Source: Trogon surrucura (taxonomy: Eukaryota > Chordata > Aves > Trogoniformes > Trogonidae). From it: 64,000 nucleotides of DNA. A model generated the notes under the pieces. That model saw nothing but the letters and a program-made list of their open reading frames with translations, was not told the DNA's origin and ran no database searches. The DNA is taken from contig CM036633.1 of assembly GCA_020746105.1 (NCBI GenBank), positions 14,864,501 through 14,928,500 on the forward strand. Direction: 5' to 3'. How positions within the stretch are numbered: position 1 is the first letter of the stretch; every line of letters starts with the position of its first letter. The position numbers and the translations under genes are program-made. This document shows positions 12,586 to 24,689 of this stretch, piece by piece.

Positions 12586-15500
12586 TCATGGGGTGCTGCT
12601 CTCCTGATGAGGCAGTAGGACGCGGCCCTTTGCCCACCCTGGTGCTGGCCCCAGAAGGCACAGCCACCATCATCACCATCACTGGAGCCCAGTCTGGCCC
12701 TGCCCTGCTCTGGGGGGAAGGACAGAAGGACACAGAGCTGTGTAAGCCCTGGAAGCATCAGAGGGGATGGAGCGGAGCCGGGCAGAGGACGGAGGTGAGA
12801 AGATGGTGGCGCTGGCACCCAGAGCTCCTTTCCAAAGCAAACTGTGGGATCCCTGGGGTTGCAGTAGAGGACTTGGGTCTGACTAAAACCAGTCTGACAC
12901 GCAATCAGCCCGTCCGTCCTCATTAGGGGGTGCCTCAGGTGCAGAGGAGCATCTCACATGAGAGGAAGTAGCAAGTGAGGCTCCTCAGGGCACAAGCTGA
13001 TGCCCTGAAACATCCCGGTGACATTCGCGCAATGTTCTTCACCGCCCGCGCTGCACGGAGGGAAGCTGTTGGCTGCGAAGCCCTGGGCCATTCCTGGGCA
13101 TTGAACGTGAGAAATCAACCACACATCCCCAGCGCCTGCTCCTCTACCAAGGCACTGAGACAATGTGGACGAAGAAAATACCTTGCCGCATCCCAGAGGG
13201 ACGGCAAGTGGAGGGGAAGAGTTGGGGAGAGGCGCCCAGCGCCCCAGATGCCAGCGCAGCGCGGTGCAGCGAGGGGAACGGCCGGGACCGTGATGCTGTC
13301 ACACATTTGTCATCTCACAAGGGAAACCGTGTGGGTGGCCCCCATCCTGCAAAGACACGCTGAGACAAATGGCTGAGGGATTTGGGTATTAAATACTCGG
13401 TGTTAGGGGACTTTCATTACACTCGTCATGGGTCTCATGCTGCTCTTCCTGAGCACATTTAAGCCAGCGCCGAGCAGTTTTAACACTCCTGCCTTGTACA
13501 GCGAGCTGCCACGTGTCTTCCCTCCTCACCAGCCAGTCCTCTGCCCACCTGCAAAGGTCAACCCTGTTCTCCAAAGCTGCTGCCTTCCTCCTGCAAGGAG
13601 AACTCCTCCAATTCCTCACCAGTTGGTCCCTGGGGAGCACAGGAGACAAGAAAAGTGGAGACACCAAACCCAAAGGCAGCTTCTGGGGGTCTGAGGGGTC
13701 CCGCAATGTCAGAGTCACCCAAAGGATTTGCACAATGGTCCGCAGTCCTCAGGGAATGCAGGAGCCAGACCCAGGGGACATCTCAACCATCCTGCAGCCA
13801 GCAGAACATGGGCTTGTGCCTGTCACAACCCCCCTGCCCATCCCCAGTGGGCATAAAACCACCGAGATCGCCACAACAGCTCTGGAAGTTGTACTGCGCT
13901 TCCTTCAAACAGCTGGAAAGCTTTGCAGAGAGCTGCGGTGAGCCAAGGAAAGTTCTCAAGAAAGGTAATTTTCCCATGCCCACTAGACCAGCCATTAGAG
14001 GTGGGAAAGGCTGAAATCCATGAGATTCTGCCTGAGCAAATCCAGAGCTGGCAAGTCAGCGTCCAGCCTCCTCTAACTTCCCCTGTGCAATGTCTCTGCC
14101 AGCAAGAAGGGGCTCAGGACTCCTTTTCTCTCACACACACAAAACTGTAACACGAGGTCACACACGGAGCCCACTGGAAACTGCCGGTAGTTGCCTGGTT
14201 CTTGTAGTCCCCAGAGGAACCCAGTCAAGCTCCCAAACAAGACGTGTAAGGAGATAGAAAGTGTGAAATACAGGGGCAGCATCGTCATTTTTACGCCACA
14301 GATGGCAGGACACACAAGGCCCAAGCTGCAAGAGGTTGGTGCAAATCTTGGGGAGTGTCATTTCAGCTGGCAGCTTCCAGCAAGACACAGCACCTCAGAC
14401 AATGGCTCGTGTTGGGGGTTCCCCTCACATCCCCAAGGAGAGGAGCTGAATCTTCACTTCCATATATGCTGCATAGACCTAACAACACGCCCCCAAAATG
14501 AAGAATAAATAATCAAGCAGACTCCCTGCTCGAAACAACTGCCCCGACCACCCTAGCTGTGGTCTGCGATCCGTCCTTTGACCTTCCACAAGCGAGACCA
14601 GAGCGCTATCCTCAAAGGCAGCCTCCTCTCGTGAAGGGTGGGCGATGCCTCAGCCCGACCCGGGGTGACTCAGCACACCATGCTTCAGGAGACCCAAAAG
14701 GCTGCCCAGGGCTGCAGGATGGGACCACCCGCTGCCTCCGGCACCAGGCATGGCCAGCCGGAGCGCTCAGCCAGCATCAGCTGTGGACACAGGAGAAGAA
14801 AACCCGCTCCAAGGTTCAGATCAGCACCTTGAACCCCGTCCAAAAAAAGCAAATGGGAACTCGGCACAGCTTCTGGCAGCCAGGTGCTGCCTCGCCTGGG
14901 GCTCACACCGCTGAGTACGACTGACGCCTTCGGCCGGAGCCCTGGGCAGCGAGACCGGGGGACGCAGGTGGCACGGGGGTCCTTGCGGGGACACTGTCTC
15001 CCCTCCTCTGCGGATAGCGGAGGGATGATGTGGGCAGCGAGGAAAAGGAGGCTGCCATCTGGATCCAGGACTGTTCATCTCTGACGACGGCGGGAGCAGC
15101 TCAGTGCTTGGGAGAAGCCTGATTGTGGACAGATTAGAGGGGACGCGGCATGTTCGCTTCTATCCGCGCCATGCTGCTGTTACCCAGACTGAAAATAAAG
15201 CCTCATTTTTCATGCAAAGATGCACAATGGTTAACAGAGAAAAGCCTGCCTGGGAGGCATGCAGGTATCAAACCAATTTCAAAACAGGTCTCCAGTTACT
15301 ACTGATGTTTATTTGATTTACATTTTTTCCTGGCTTGCCAGATGTTTATGCTCCGGGGGTCAAATTCAGCCCTGCACCACTGGGCTGGCGAGTGGGGCTG
15401 TATAAAGGTGCAAAAGTCTCCTGCTGCAGAGGGGCACGTTTCCCCAGAGCTGCTCTATTCCTTCGCCACTTGCAGCCGTGCTTCCTGCTGTACCGGTACG

Positions 15501-16501
15501 TCATGTACACTGCGAGGAGTGAGGCAGCCGAGCTGCTGCTGCGGAGATCAGAACTGGCCTTGCACACACCAGCTGCTGAGCTCGGATTTGGAAAAGCCCC
15601 ATTTTCCTGCCTGCTTAAGAATCAGCCCCGTGTCTCAGGAGCAGGAGTGGCGGCTCCGACCAGGCGTTAGCTTCCTGCAGGAAGCCTCTGGGCTGGCTGT
15701 GCTTTGTGCTGCCTCAGAGGAGAAGCAGTCGGAGGCAGATTCACAAGGTTTCGAGAGTCCATTTTGCAGGAAGAGCTCCGAGATGCCCAGGTCCTGCAGG
15801 CTGCCAGCCCCTGCATGTCCGCACGGTGCAGCAGGTGACAGTCCTGCACCAGGGTGGTGGCATGGTGTCGGGAAAGTCACCAAGGCTCAGATCCTCACAG
15901 GCATGTTGGTGCCATCCTGAAACCAAAATGATGGCAACAAGGCTCTAAAGCCTGGGCCTCACCCTTGACCTAGGGCTTCCTAACTGAGAGCCCGTTCCAG
16001 AGTTTGTTCTGTGGCACCTCTCTCCTGGAAGGGGACTAGCATGTGGGGGGACACTCGTCTGCTCCTCCAAAAGCCTAATGTGAGTGCAACGACCCAATCA
16101 CCACCTCAGGACCGCTCCACACCACTGCTACAGCCAGCGGGGCAGGCAGGGAGCCTGCCCGCTCCATCCGCCAGGGAACAGAGGGCACTGCCCTGCCGGG
16201 CGCTGCCACTCACTGCCACCCGGCTCCAGCTCCCCGCAGCCCCTCCAGCTCCCCGTAACCCCCTGAAGAGCAGGCACACCTTTACATGGGCAAAAACCAG
16301 CGGTGAGGTTCAGGCTGGCAACGCCTCTCCCTCGGCGGTGTGGGGGGGTTCCCAGGGATGTACAGGGATGCTCGCAGCCTCCCCGCACCTCTCCGCCTTC
16401 CCCACACGTGTCTGCTCCCTCCGTGACGCTTCTGTGTTCCCCGGCACACACCCACAGCCCCCGACACCCACCCGCAGCCCCCCCCCGCCCCGCCCCGCAG
16501 C

Positions 16502-16967
16502 GTGCACACACGCGGGCTGGCATCGCCCCCCCCTCGTCGACCCCCCCGATGCACACGCGTGGCCGCGTCACGCACACGCGGAAAAGCGCACACGCACACG
16601 GGCAGGCTCGGGCTGGGGATGCTCCCACACACACACGCACACGCGGAGGCTCAATGCGGTTGTCACGCACCCTCACAGCCGCATCCCCGCCGCGAACGCA
16701 CCCGCCGGCTCCGCAGCGGATCCCGCACGCACAAAAACCACGCACACCCGCGGCGCTCAGCCCGGGGCTCTCGCACAACGCGTTGAAGCGCAAGCGGGGG
16801 CCGCCGGGCAGGTGCGGGGCTCTGGCGGGCAGCCTGCGGCACGCCGCGACCCGCACCGCCCGGCCCCGCCGCCCCCGGCCCCGCGGCCGCCCCGCGCACA
16901 GACACGCGTGGGGTGGGACGGGCCACGCCCCCCGGGTGGGTGCTGGGTCTCACACACACACGCGCGA
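16502..16967. repeat. Alternating CA/CG tracts (Z-DNA-prone) in the CpG island
   Basis: Several runs of alternating pyrimidine-purine lie within 470 bp: around 16502-16514, 16566-16600, 16626-16645 and 16951-16967. They mix CA and CG steps (for example CACACACACACGCGCG). CG/CA alternation is the classical sequence requirement for left-handed Z-DNA, and such tracts are common near transcription start sites. The tracts are directly visible; the structure is inferred. Confidence 0.6.
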
Positions 16968-16996
16968 TCGCCCCGCAGCCCCGCAACGCCTTGGTG

Positions 16997-17080
16997 CCCG
17001 GCCCCAGTACCGTCCAGCCCGGCCCCAGCACCGTCCAGCGCGGCCCCCGCATCACCGAGCGCGGCCCCCGCATCACCGCG
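16997..17080. repeat. 21-bp minisatellite, four diverged copies
   Basis: Four head-to-tail 21-bp units occupy this span. Units 1 and 2 differ at one base (CCCGGCCCCAGTACCGTCCAG against AGCACC at the same place). Units 3 and 4 form a second pair of the type CGCGGCCCCCGCATCACCGNG. Because 21 is a multiple of three, one plus frame reads as a seven-residue repeat (GPSTVQP, GPSTVQR, GPRITER, GPRITAP). The frame belongs to a long GC-driven open frame and is probably not translated. The paired pattern suggests duplication of a two-unit ancestor or two successive duplications. Confidence 0.75.
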
Positions 17081-17320
17081 CCCTCTCCGGCCCCCAGCAC
17101 CGTCCGGCCCGGCCCGGCTCCATGCCGCTAGCACTCCCCCCCGCCTCCCTGCACCCCGCCGCATCGGGGCTGCCGCCGCGCCCCCCCCCCCAGCCCCGCA
17201 GCCCGCCCCGTCGGACCGACCCCTCCGGCGGGCTCCCGAGAGCCGCCGTCCCCGCCGCAGCCCCCTCGCTCCGTGCCCACCCCCGGTACTGACCTCGCCC
17301 GGCGCGGTCCCGCAGCGTCC

Positions 17321-17342
17321 CGGCGGCGGCGGCGGCGGCGGG
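17321..17342. repeat. (CGG)7 trinucleotide repeat in the island core
   Basis: Seven uninterrupted CGG units lie just upstream, in minus-strand terms, of the candidate splice donor at 17294. They would therefore be in the 5' untranslated leader as CCG repeats. Such runs are typical of CpG-island first exons and are prone to length variation. Confidence 0.8.
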
Positions 17343-17352
17343 CTGGGGGGGG

Positions 17353-17391
17353 GCCCGGCTCGGCTCGGCCCGGCCCGGCCCGGCCCCGGCC
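17353..17391. repeat. Pentameric GGCTC/GGCCC repeat
   Basis: Imperfect tandem five-base units (GGCTC twice, then GGCCC several times) follow the CGG run. It is low-complexity GC-rich DNA in the promoter core. Confidence 0.7.
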
Positions 17392-18599
17392 GCCGCTGCC
17401 CCCCTGCCCGCGGCGCGGTCCGGCCGCCTCGCCCCTATGCGGAGGCTCCAGCAGCGGCACCGAGGCGATGCCCATTCATTCGGCTTGTCCCCCCGCAGCC
17501 CTCCCCTTCCGCCCCGCGCTCCCAGCCTCCGGGCTGGAGGTGGCTGGTGATGCTGCAGCGGTACCCAGAGCCCCCGGAGAGTACAGTGCGGAGAGGAGGG
17601 AGGGAGAGGAGGAGGAAGGAGAGCAGAAGGAGGGAAGAGGAAAGCGAGAGAGGGAGATGGCTGCCCCCAAAACCAGAGCTGGATCTGCAGAAGACTCGGG
17701 GATTTCCACGAGGCAAAATTCAGGGCGGGGAGCGGAGCGGGGCCGGCGCGGCGCCCTCCGTCCAGCCCTGCGCGGCACCCAGGGCTGCTGCGAGGGTTGG
17801 CAAGGGCGAGCAAAAGCCCGGGGAAGGCAGGCGGTGGGCACAGCCCCGTGCGGAGCCCCCCCTGCGCAACCGAAAGGTCCTACCTCCTCTCGCTCAGCGG
17901 GTCACCCACCAGGGGGTCACCAGCCACCCCATGCAGGAGCTTGGCCTTAAGGACACATGAAGCTCGTGGGGCGCCTTTGTCGCCAAGCTGGCACGCAGAG
18001 CCACGCGTGCTCAGCCCCTCACCCGCCCTTGCAGTCTCCCAGCCTTGCCATCCTCAGACAGGGCTCCTTTGCCCCCTGCACCCCCTCAAAAAGCACTGGG
18101 GTCCATGTGTCCTGAGCCCCAAGATAACGTCCTGCACACCACGTCAAAATTTCTCATTTTTTTCCTAATCTGGGTCTTGCTTAACTCTCTGGAAAATAAT
18201 CCACTGACCATCTGCCACAGTGATGTTCATTTACAACCTTGCACAAATTAGGCTCAACTGTTCATTTCTTTTGCCCGTGGCTTTTGGTCACTCTGTTGCA
18301 CGTGTATGTCTCCTTGGGCACCCACTTGCCATGGGCTGGGAGTGACCTTGCTGGGCCCAGCAGCCAGCACTGGGCTGCAGGGGAGCATTCTTGCTCCTCA
18401 TGCTTTCTCTGATCTCCTAAGGATGCTTTGCTCCTCACTGAGGGGGAAGGCAGCCCCTCTGCGCAGCCTGCCCAACCCCCACAGTCCTCTCCTGGGAAGA
18501 ACTGAGGAACCTCTCTGGGGCAATCTCCTCAGGTGCCCCTCTGAGGTGTGTGCAGGGCAAACAACGAGCTTCTAAGGACCCTGAGCAGATGGATCCATG

Positions 18600-21500
18600 C
18601 GGAACCTTGAACAGGAGCTCTTGGGCTTCCTCCTGTCATGGATTCACAGCCGGGTATCGATGGTTTCAGAGGTGACTGGCTGCTAATTCACGGACCTGGC
18701 TGCTTTGGGAGGCCTGACCAGGGCTGTCCCATGAGAAAGTGAGGCGTTCAGAGAGCCAAGCCATGGTCATTTCTCAAAAATAATGTCATAGCTGCTGTGC
18801 ATCTCTGCTAGAGGCTTCAGAGTCAGGCCTGAGGGACGAGTACAAGACACTACGAGCAGTTATCACCATTATTTTCTCACTACTTTGCCCTAATGCTTTC
18901 ACAAATGTTGAGCTTGGCTTTCTGGGGAAGAGCCTTCATTCTCTAAGGAAAATGGAAATATACAGATTTTTTTTTCCTTCCTGTAGCAGATTCAGCAAAA
19001 GTGCAGCTGCCTTCACAGCCTTGAATGCAGAATTGACCATTCAGTCCGTCCCTAAGGGGAAATGACCAAGAAGAGAGGAACAACGAGCCCCACAGTGCTC
19101 GCTGCACCCTCTAAAGTCTTTCTCAACCCAGGCATTTTCCTCTCCTAAGTTTCAGGGGTGCTTGTTTCCCGTTGTAGAGCAATGAAGGCTGCCCGAATGT
19201 TTTCACACACCCCCTCAAAATGCCTGTCAGCTCTGGAATGGTTTCTCTTCTTGAATTCCAATTTGTCGGGTTATTTGTCAGTGGTGGAGGCTGGAGCCCA
19301 GAGGTGTGGGGACAGAAGGGAGCAGGAGCTGAGTGAGTGACTTACTTTGCAAGGCACCACGCTGCTGTGGAGGCAAAGTGCATTTCATCTCTGTCAGAGG
19401 CAAGAAGGCTTCTGGAGTCCTGTGGTGGGAGAAGTCAGTCTTGAGTCTCTTGGCTTTGAGAGGACGTGCCTTTTCCACCAACCTGCCTGTTCCAGAGCCC
19501 TCCCAAGCCTTATGTCAGCCCCGACTGCCTGAAAGGGAATGTAGATGGAGGCATGAAGGATGCTAGTTCTTGCTGATTTTTACCATGAGTGTGTGTGTGC
19601 TCCTCAGAAAAGCCACTCGGTGTCCTAAAAGGTCTCCAGCCAGCTGCAGTGCCCAGGGTGATGGAGAGCAGCCCTGGCAGGCTGGCATGCTCCCTCCTTG
19701 TGCTTTTAGTTAGCAACCCAGCAAAGCCCACGTGGAGCAATAGGATGGTGGGACAAAGAAGGATATCGGGAGTGAAGAGCGACTGGGGAGGTTTGGCTGC
19801 AAAACAGCCCAAAACCTCACTTCGCAGGTGTAGAGGAGTCAAGAAGGGTCCTGGACTCTAGCAAGAAAGCCACGGGCATAGAGGCTTTTCCAAATGGAGA
19901 CAAATGATTTCCCGTCATAGTGACAAAGAAGAGACAAGCAAGGCGGTGCAGGAAGAGGTGACACACTCAAGGCAAATGTGAAACCTTTCCAGGAACCACT
20001 GTGGCAAGTATTTGCTAAAGTGGCTGCTCTTGTCAGTCCAGAGGGAAGACTGTTTCACTAACCAAACAACAACGTGCCTGAGCCCAGATGTCTATTTAAA
20101 CTGGAGGAATTAATAAGAAAATGTTTATCTGGAAGCAGTGTGTGGAGAGAACGTGTGGGACGAGGAAGCCAAGCTCAAGGTGGTGCAGAGCAGCGCAGCA
20201 TGGAGGTCTCGTCTGCTCGAGAGAGGTGGGGGAAGGCTCTGGTGAGAGGTGAAGAACTCCGCTCTTGCTGTGCTGCAGTTGGGCTGATGCTCTAGACCTC
20301 CACCAAGAAACGTCAGGCAGACTGGCTGATTTTTTTCTGAAAGAAAAAGACGAGTCTGGCACAGCACGGTAGATCTGAGAGTCACCATAGAGATAGTGTT
20401 CGGAGTAGTGGGTGGTGGAGATTACCCAGAGATGATGTGTGAAAGGAGAACAGGAAGGGCTGAAGGACAGGATGTTGTGGGCATCCAGCAGCAGAGGGAG
20501 GCGGGCATAAGGAGAAGGCAGAGAAGCAGATAGGAGAAAGGCAGATAGAAAAACAGGGAAAGGCATCAGAGAAGCTCAGAAGGACCAACTTTCTCATGTG
20601 TGAATGTATGGAGACCAGGAGAAAAATCAAAGATGAAGACCGAGCATAGCTTTGAAACCATCATGAGGACCCTGGACACGTGTCTCTGTGCTGAGCAAGT
20701 GAGACAGAAGGCAGAGACAGTGTGAGTGCAGAGGTGGAGCGGGAGAAGGCGTGGGGGAGATGGCACAGCAATCTGAGAGGATCTCTGCAGGCTTGGAGAT
20801 GTTTGTGCTGTAAGCCTGAGGGGCTCTAGCATAGGAGAGAGCAGAGTCGAGATGAGGGAGGGTGTGAGGGGGCCGTCCCTATGGGAGGGAGGGGATGGCA
20901 CTGCCACGAGAAACGCAGGGATCCGGGAGAGTCTCACTGAGGTGTCAGGGGAGATTTGTCTCCACAGAGCAGTGGAAGAGGACATGGGTCTTTTGAGAGA
21001 CAGGATCTTTTGCATCCCTTATGAAGACAGTGGCAGGATGCTGTGTGGGAGATCACTTCGCTGAGAGGAACAGTCATTTAGGCAGGAGAAGGCAAAACTA
21101 AATGCAGAAGGAACTGTTTTGAGTCAAGGAGCTGGCCTGAGTTTGGACCTTGCACTGAGGCACCGTATGAGCAAAGGGCCCTCGGTGTGTGGTGAGAACC
21201 AAAGCCACCCCCATGACACAAAGGCCCTTCTATTGCAAGTTTTCTCCTGCTGGAAGTTTAGCTGGTGAATGGCTTTGCAGCCCACAGGACAGTCTTTGAA
21301 TGCAGCACGCAACTCTGCTGTTGAGCAGAAACCGTTCCTGGGGCAGAGGATTGCTTCAGTCTCCCAGGGTGACATAATTTGTCTGAACATTCCAGTCATC
21401 CCTGACCAACCGGTCACGGACAAGAGAAGTGACCCAGCTTGGCCCTGCGTGAGAAGCAAGCAAAGCTGGGCAGGGACGGGAGCACAACGTGTGGAGAGGG

Positions 21501-22840
21501 AGGTCAGAGGAGAAGGAGCAGATGAGGCGGCAGCATACAGCGATGGATTCAGCGCTGAGCAGGCACCAAGCAATGTTGCATCTCTTGAGTCTACAGGACC
21601 CTGAGAGAAACACCCATGACTGTCTTAGGACCTGGGGGTAAGGACGAGACACAGAGAACCCAGAGGAAGGTGCTGCAGGGAAGCAGCCGTTCGTTTGCAG
21701 GGACCAGACCCCAGTGCTCTCAGACCCGTGGAGGGGCAGAACGTGATGCGCTGGACACAGATGGATTGGCACCTCCCTCCAGCTCACGAAGCTCCGAGCT
21801 CATGTGGCACTTCCAGTGAGATCCTACACCCCCCTGCATGTCCGGAGTGCTGCCTGTACCTCTGGAGACCACTGAGGGCTGAAAGGCCAGGAAATCCACA
21901 GTAAAATCTGCTGCAAAAGATGAGAGGTGCGTGCACAGCATGGCGCAGAGCTCCTGCACCTCCCAGCTAGGCAGAGGCCAGGCCTGCTTTGCTTTGATCT
22001 TCTGTCAATGAATCACTCAGAAGTCAACTCTCTGCTCCTTGCTGAAATCAAACGCTGGTGAGTAACAGCCCCTTAACTCAGCCACAGGCTCAAACCCTCA
22101 GCCTCAGCCTTCCCGTGCTCTCCACGTCCTCTGCCCCCGCCTTGGTCTTAGGTGGCAGCTCTTACAAAAGCCTGTTTCACCAAGATGGAGTGGCCCAGCC
22201 TTTGCTACTCTTTGTCATAAAATTCCTCCCAAGCGGGTAATGGCTCATTCCAGGCAAGGTGGCTTTGCTGGGTGGCCCACATTCTCTCCGAGAACAGATG
22301 GAGTGGTTATTTCGTGGGCACCTCCAGGCAGATTATGGGTCTTTTACGCTGCCTGAACAAGCTGGAGACTATCAGCACCTCTGGGGAGAGACACGTTCCG
22401 CACAGACAAGGTGCATCACCTTGTAGTTGATGATATCTTGGAATAAAAAATATCCTGCATGCAAAAGAGGGCACACCAAGAACTGAATACTCATAAGGGT
22501 GAAATGGGTGAATGAAACTCAGCCAGAACTCTCACGTTTGCAAGGCACCAAATTCAACTCAATACATGATGAGCCAAGCAAGGAGAACAGTAGGGGTGTA
22601 GGTAACAGGCCATGCCTAGCTGAGAGGATGCCAGGGAGGAAGGCTGAGGAGTAATGGGATAAAACTGAAGGAAAGCTCTTAGTAAGATTCAGAAAGAAGC
22701 TTAGGCACTTAGGGAGAAGAGGAGCATCTGCAGAAGGAACAAACAAAGGTCAGCAGAGCTCCTGCTCCAGACCAAGAGCCGCTGGCTGCACAGGACAGGA
22801 CCACAGTTAAGCGCATTAAGAGCATATAGTGACTTCTTTG
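18600..22840 (+). other. Purine-rich (A/G) strand-asymmetric non-coding region
   Basis: The plus strand is visibly enriched in A and G over pyrimidines, most strongly at 20400-20900, where GAGAAGG/AGGCAGA-type words recur without an exact repeat unit. There is no recognisable protein in either strand; the opposite strand gives Ser/Leu/Pro-rich chance frames. Such skew can result from long-term transcription of one strand, from an old mobile element, or from drift. I looked for terminal repeats of an LTR element and could not find a pair by eye. No gene is called. Confidence 0.35.
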
Positions 22841-22848
22841 GGAGTGTT

Positions 22849-22918
22849 TGCCATGAGCCACTGTTGGACATACAGTGTCAGACCAGACAGGCTCTCAGTC
22901 CGCTCCAGTGTGACTGTT
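22849..22918 (+). mobile_element. Ancient CR1/L3-type LINE 3' end
   Basis: The segment reads as a decayed copy of the old amniote CR1/L3 tail: GAGCCACTGTTGGACA, then CAGACCAGACAGGCTCTC, then CCAGTGTGACTG. These correspond in order to the family's conserved 'ACTGTTGGAGACAGGAT', 'GGCTAGATGGACC' and 'CTGACCCAGTATGGC' blocks. Divergence is high, so it predates the other CR1 copies in this window. Only the extreme 3' end remains, and no octamer tail is visible. Confidence 0.4.
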
Positions 22919-24689
22919 TGCACATTTTTACTTCAGGAAACCATGGTCTGGGCACCAGGAAACAGCTTGCGATAGCGGTTCCTCGGGAGATACCTGTATA
23001 TTTAGTACCTGCAAATCTCTGGGTAGTGTTCTATGAGAAATGAGTCTGTACCAGGAAAGGAGGAGGGAAATGAATAAGGCGGTTTCAACCTTCCTCCCAT
23101 GTCTCAGGAGCCCATCTTGTGCACGGAGCACGGCCGATGGGCAGTTCTGCGTCTGCCGCGCCGGGGAGCAGCTGAGCTACAGCCCCTTCTCCTGCCAGAC
23201 CAGGGCAAGGGAGGCCAGAGGTACGAGGGCCGGGCAGGGGCTGTATCCATCAGCACGTCCGACCCACGGGATGGCCCAGGGGTGCCAGGGCTTTGCTCCT
23301 AGAGACTGTCCCTTGCTGCTCTCCTCTGCTGCCAGCCTGGCTGAAGAGCTCTAGGGGAGGTGCTGCGAGCAAGGAAGGACAAAACGCTGCTTTGCGAAGA
23401 GTGCAGTGAGTCAGTCAGCTAATCCGAGGCAAGAATCTCTTCCAGAAAGGAAAGATAAGGAGGAACCTGCTTGTTCTGCAAGGATGAGGCCAGGGAGGCT
23501 GTGTGGCAGTGCCTGCAGAGCTGCACCAGCATCTCCCCTCTGCATTCTGTTTGTACGGGCTCCGAGCTGCGTCCGCGCGCTCCCGTTCAGCCACCGGGCA
23601 AGGGCTCAGGTTCTCAGGCTGTGGGAAGTCCTGGGCTTGACCCACAGAGAGGAGCCCGAGCTCCATTCAGGCAGGGTTCAGAGCTGGTTCAGAGCATGTT
23701 TCATTGCAGCGTCAGAGTACCCTGCCAGCTCTGATACCAAATTTCATTCCCACATCATTTTATGTTCTGCCACTCCAGCAGTGCTGGAGGGTGTCAGGGT
23801 CCTGGGCCAGCCACTCTGCCTTAGTTCTCATCGAGTTTAACTTCAATTTAATCACTGCTGAGCGCCTGTGCCGTGAACAGTGAGGAGGGACGCTCGTACC
23901 TGCACATCGCAACTGAGATCATTTTATAGATGCTTGTTGCTTGGCAGCCAAAGGCTTAGAAGTGTCAATTTCTAATTAAAACCATGCACCCAAAATCTAC
24001 ACACCCTCCCCAAAACCCAGTATTTTTATCCATTGCTCTCAGCCGCAACGGGCACGGTAATAGCTCTCAGCATGCAAAGAGCCGGGAACCAGCCACATTT
24101 CTGTCAGGGAGGATGCAGGTGAGATATACGCACCAGCTAAGCAGAAATGCATTCAATTAAAAAACAAAAAAATAGATGCAGCCTGATAGGAAGAGAGATT
24201 GAGGATGTGACCCAGAAAGAGAAATGAGGAAGGTTTCGCTGGAGCACACAACAGGCGCCGCAAAGCCAGCGTGATAACCACAGGAATGATGGCAGCGTAA
24301 TGTCGCTCTCCCATGTGAGATGCAGACGCAAATGAGATGGGGACCTGGGGACCCTGGGGACGGGCAAGGAGGAGCTGAGAGCCTCACCTTGCCGGGCAGT
24401 GGCTGCAGCCAGCACCAGGCAGGCAGCGTCCCTCTGCCCTGGGTGTCTGCGTGTTCTCCCGGGGCCAGGATCCTGCGCTGCCGACTGGTCAGAGCTTGCT
24501 GAAAATGGGGTTTGCTTATGGGAACTGGTCTGTGCCACACCAGGGTCTGAGGGCGAGCTGATGCATCCAAGGTAGTGTGGGTCTCACCCATCTCGGCTCC
24601 AGGCTCTGCTTGGGCAGGAGACACAATAAACCCAGACCCCCGTGGCACCGTTCCCCTGGCAGAAGCAGGAGGTAACTCCACGGTGAAGT

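Larger units (their letters stand above)
951..16400. other. Non-coding single-copy DNA
   Basis: I found no convincing gene in this 15-kb stretch. Open frames up to about 270 codons occur but overlap on both strands, lack recognisable domains and lie in GC-rich sequence where stops are rare. The segment alternates between GC-rich, C/T-rich DNA and short AT-rich islands (around 2815-2960, 5600-5720 and 12420-12585) that are listed separately. No CR1 copy with a recognisable 3' end was seen here. An octamer-type POU site (ATGCAAAT) lies at 3851-3858. The pattern fits intergenic DNA or a long intron. Confidence 0.5.
17294..17480 (-). other. Candidate non-coding first exon (5' UTR), minus strand
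   Basis: Read on the minus strand, the CGG-rich block ends in GGGCGAG followed by GTCAGTACC, a good match to the vertebrate splice donor, placing the exon boundary at 17294. A GC-rich leader with CCG repeats ending at such a donor inside a CpG island is the usual form of a vertebrate non-coding first exon. The 5' end is a guess: transcription from CpG islands starts at dispersed sites. I found no downstream acceptor or coding exon to the left that I can join to it. Confidence 0.3.
16440..17860. promoter_or_regulatory. Strong CpG island, probable promoter
   Basis: CpG dinucleotides are dense throughout, in sharp contrast to both flanks where CpG is depleted. The core, about 16480-17480, is almost entirely G and C. 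It contains GC-box/SP1-type sites at 16485-16499 and 17723-17730, a CGG run at 17321-17342 and a pentameric CGGCY run just after it. No TATA box is apparent, as usual for this promoter class. The best splice signal is on the minus strand (GGCGAG then GTCAGT, boundary at 17294), so the main transcript probably runs leftwards. No coding exon for it was found, so the gene is unknown. The right shoulder (17560-17700) is GA-rich. Confidence 0.75.

Noticed and set aside
16011..17960. 649-codon open frame across the CpG island, plus strand
   Set aside because: Pro/Ala/Arg-rich composition, overlapping long frames on both strands and the absence of any domain show it is a by-product of CpG-rich DNA with few stop codons.
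20096..21015. Minus-strand frames of ~150 codons in the purine-rich block
   Set aside because: They simply reflect pyrimidine-rich codons (Ser, Leu, Pro, Phe) on the complementary strand.
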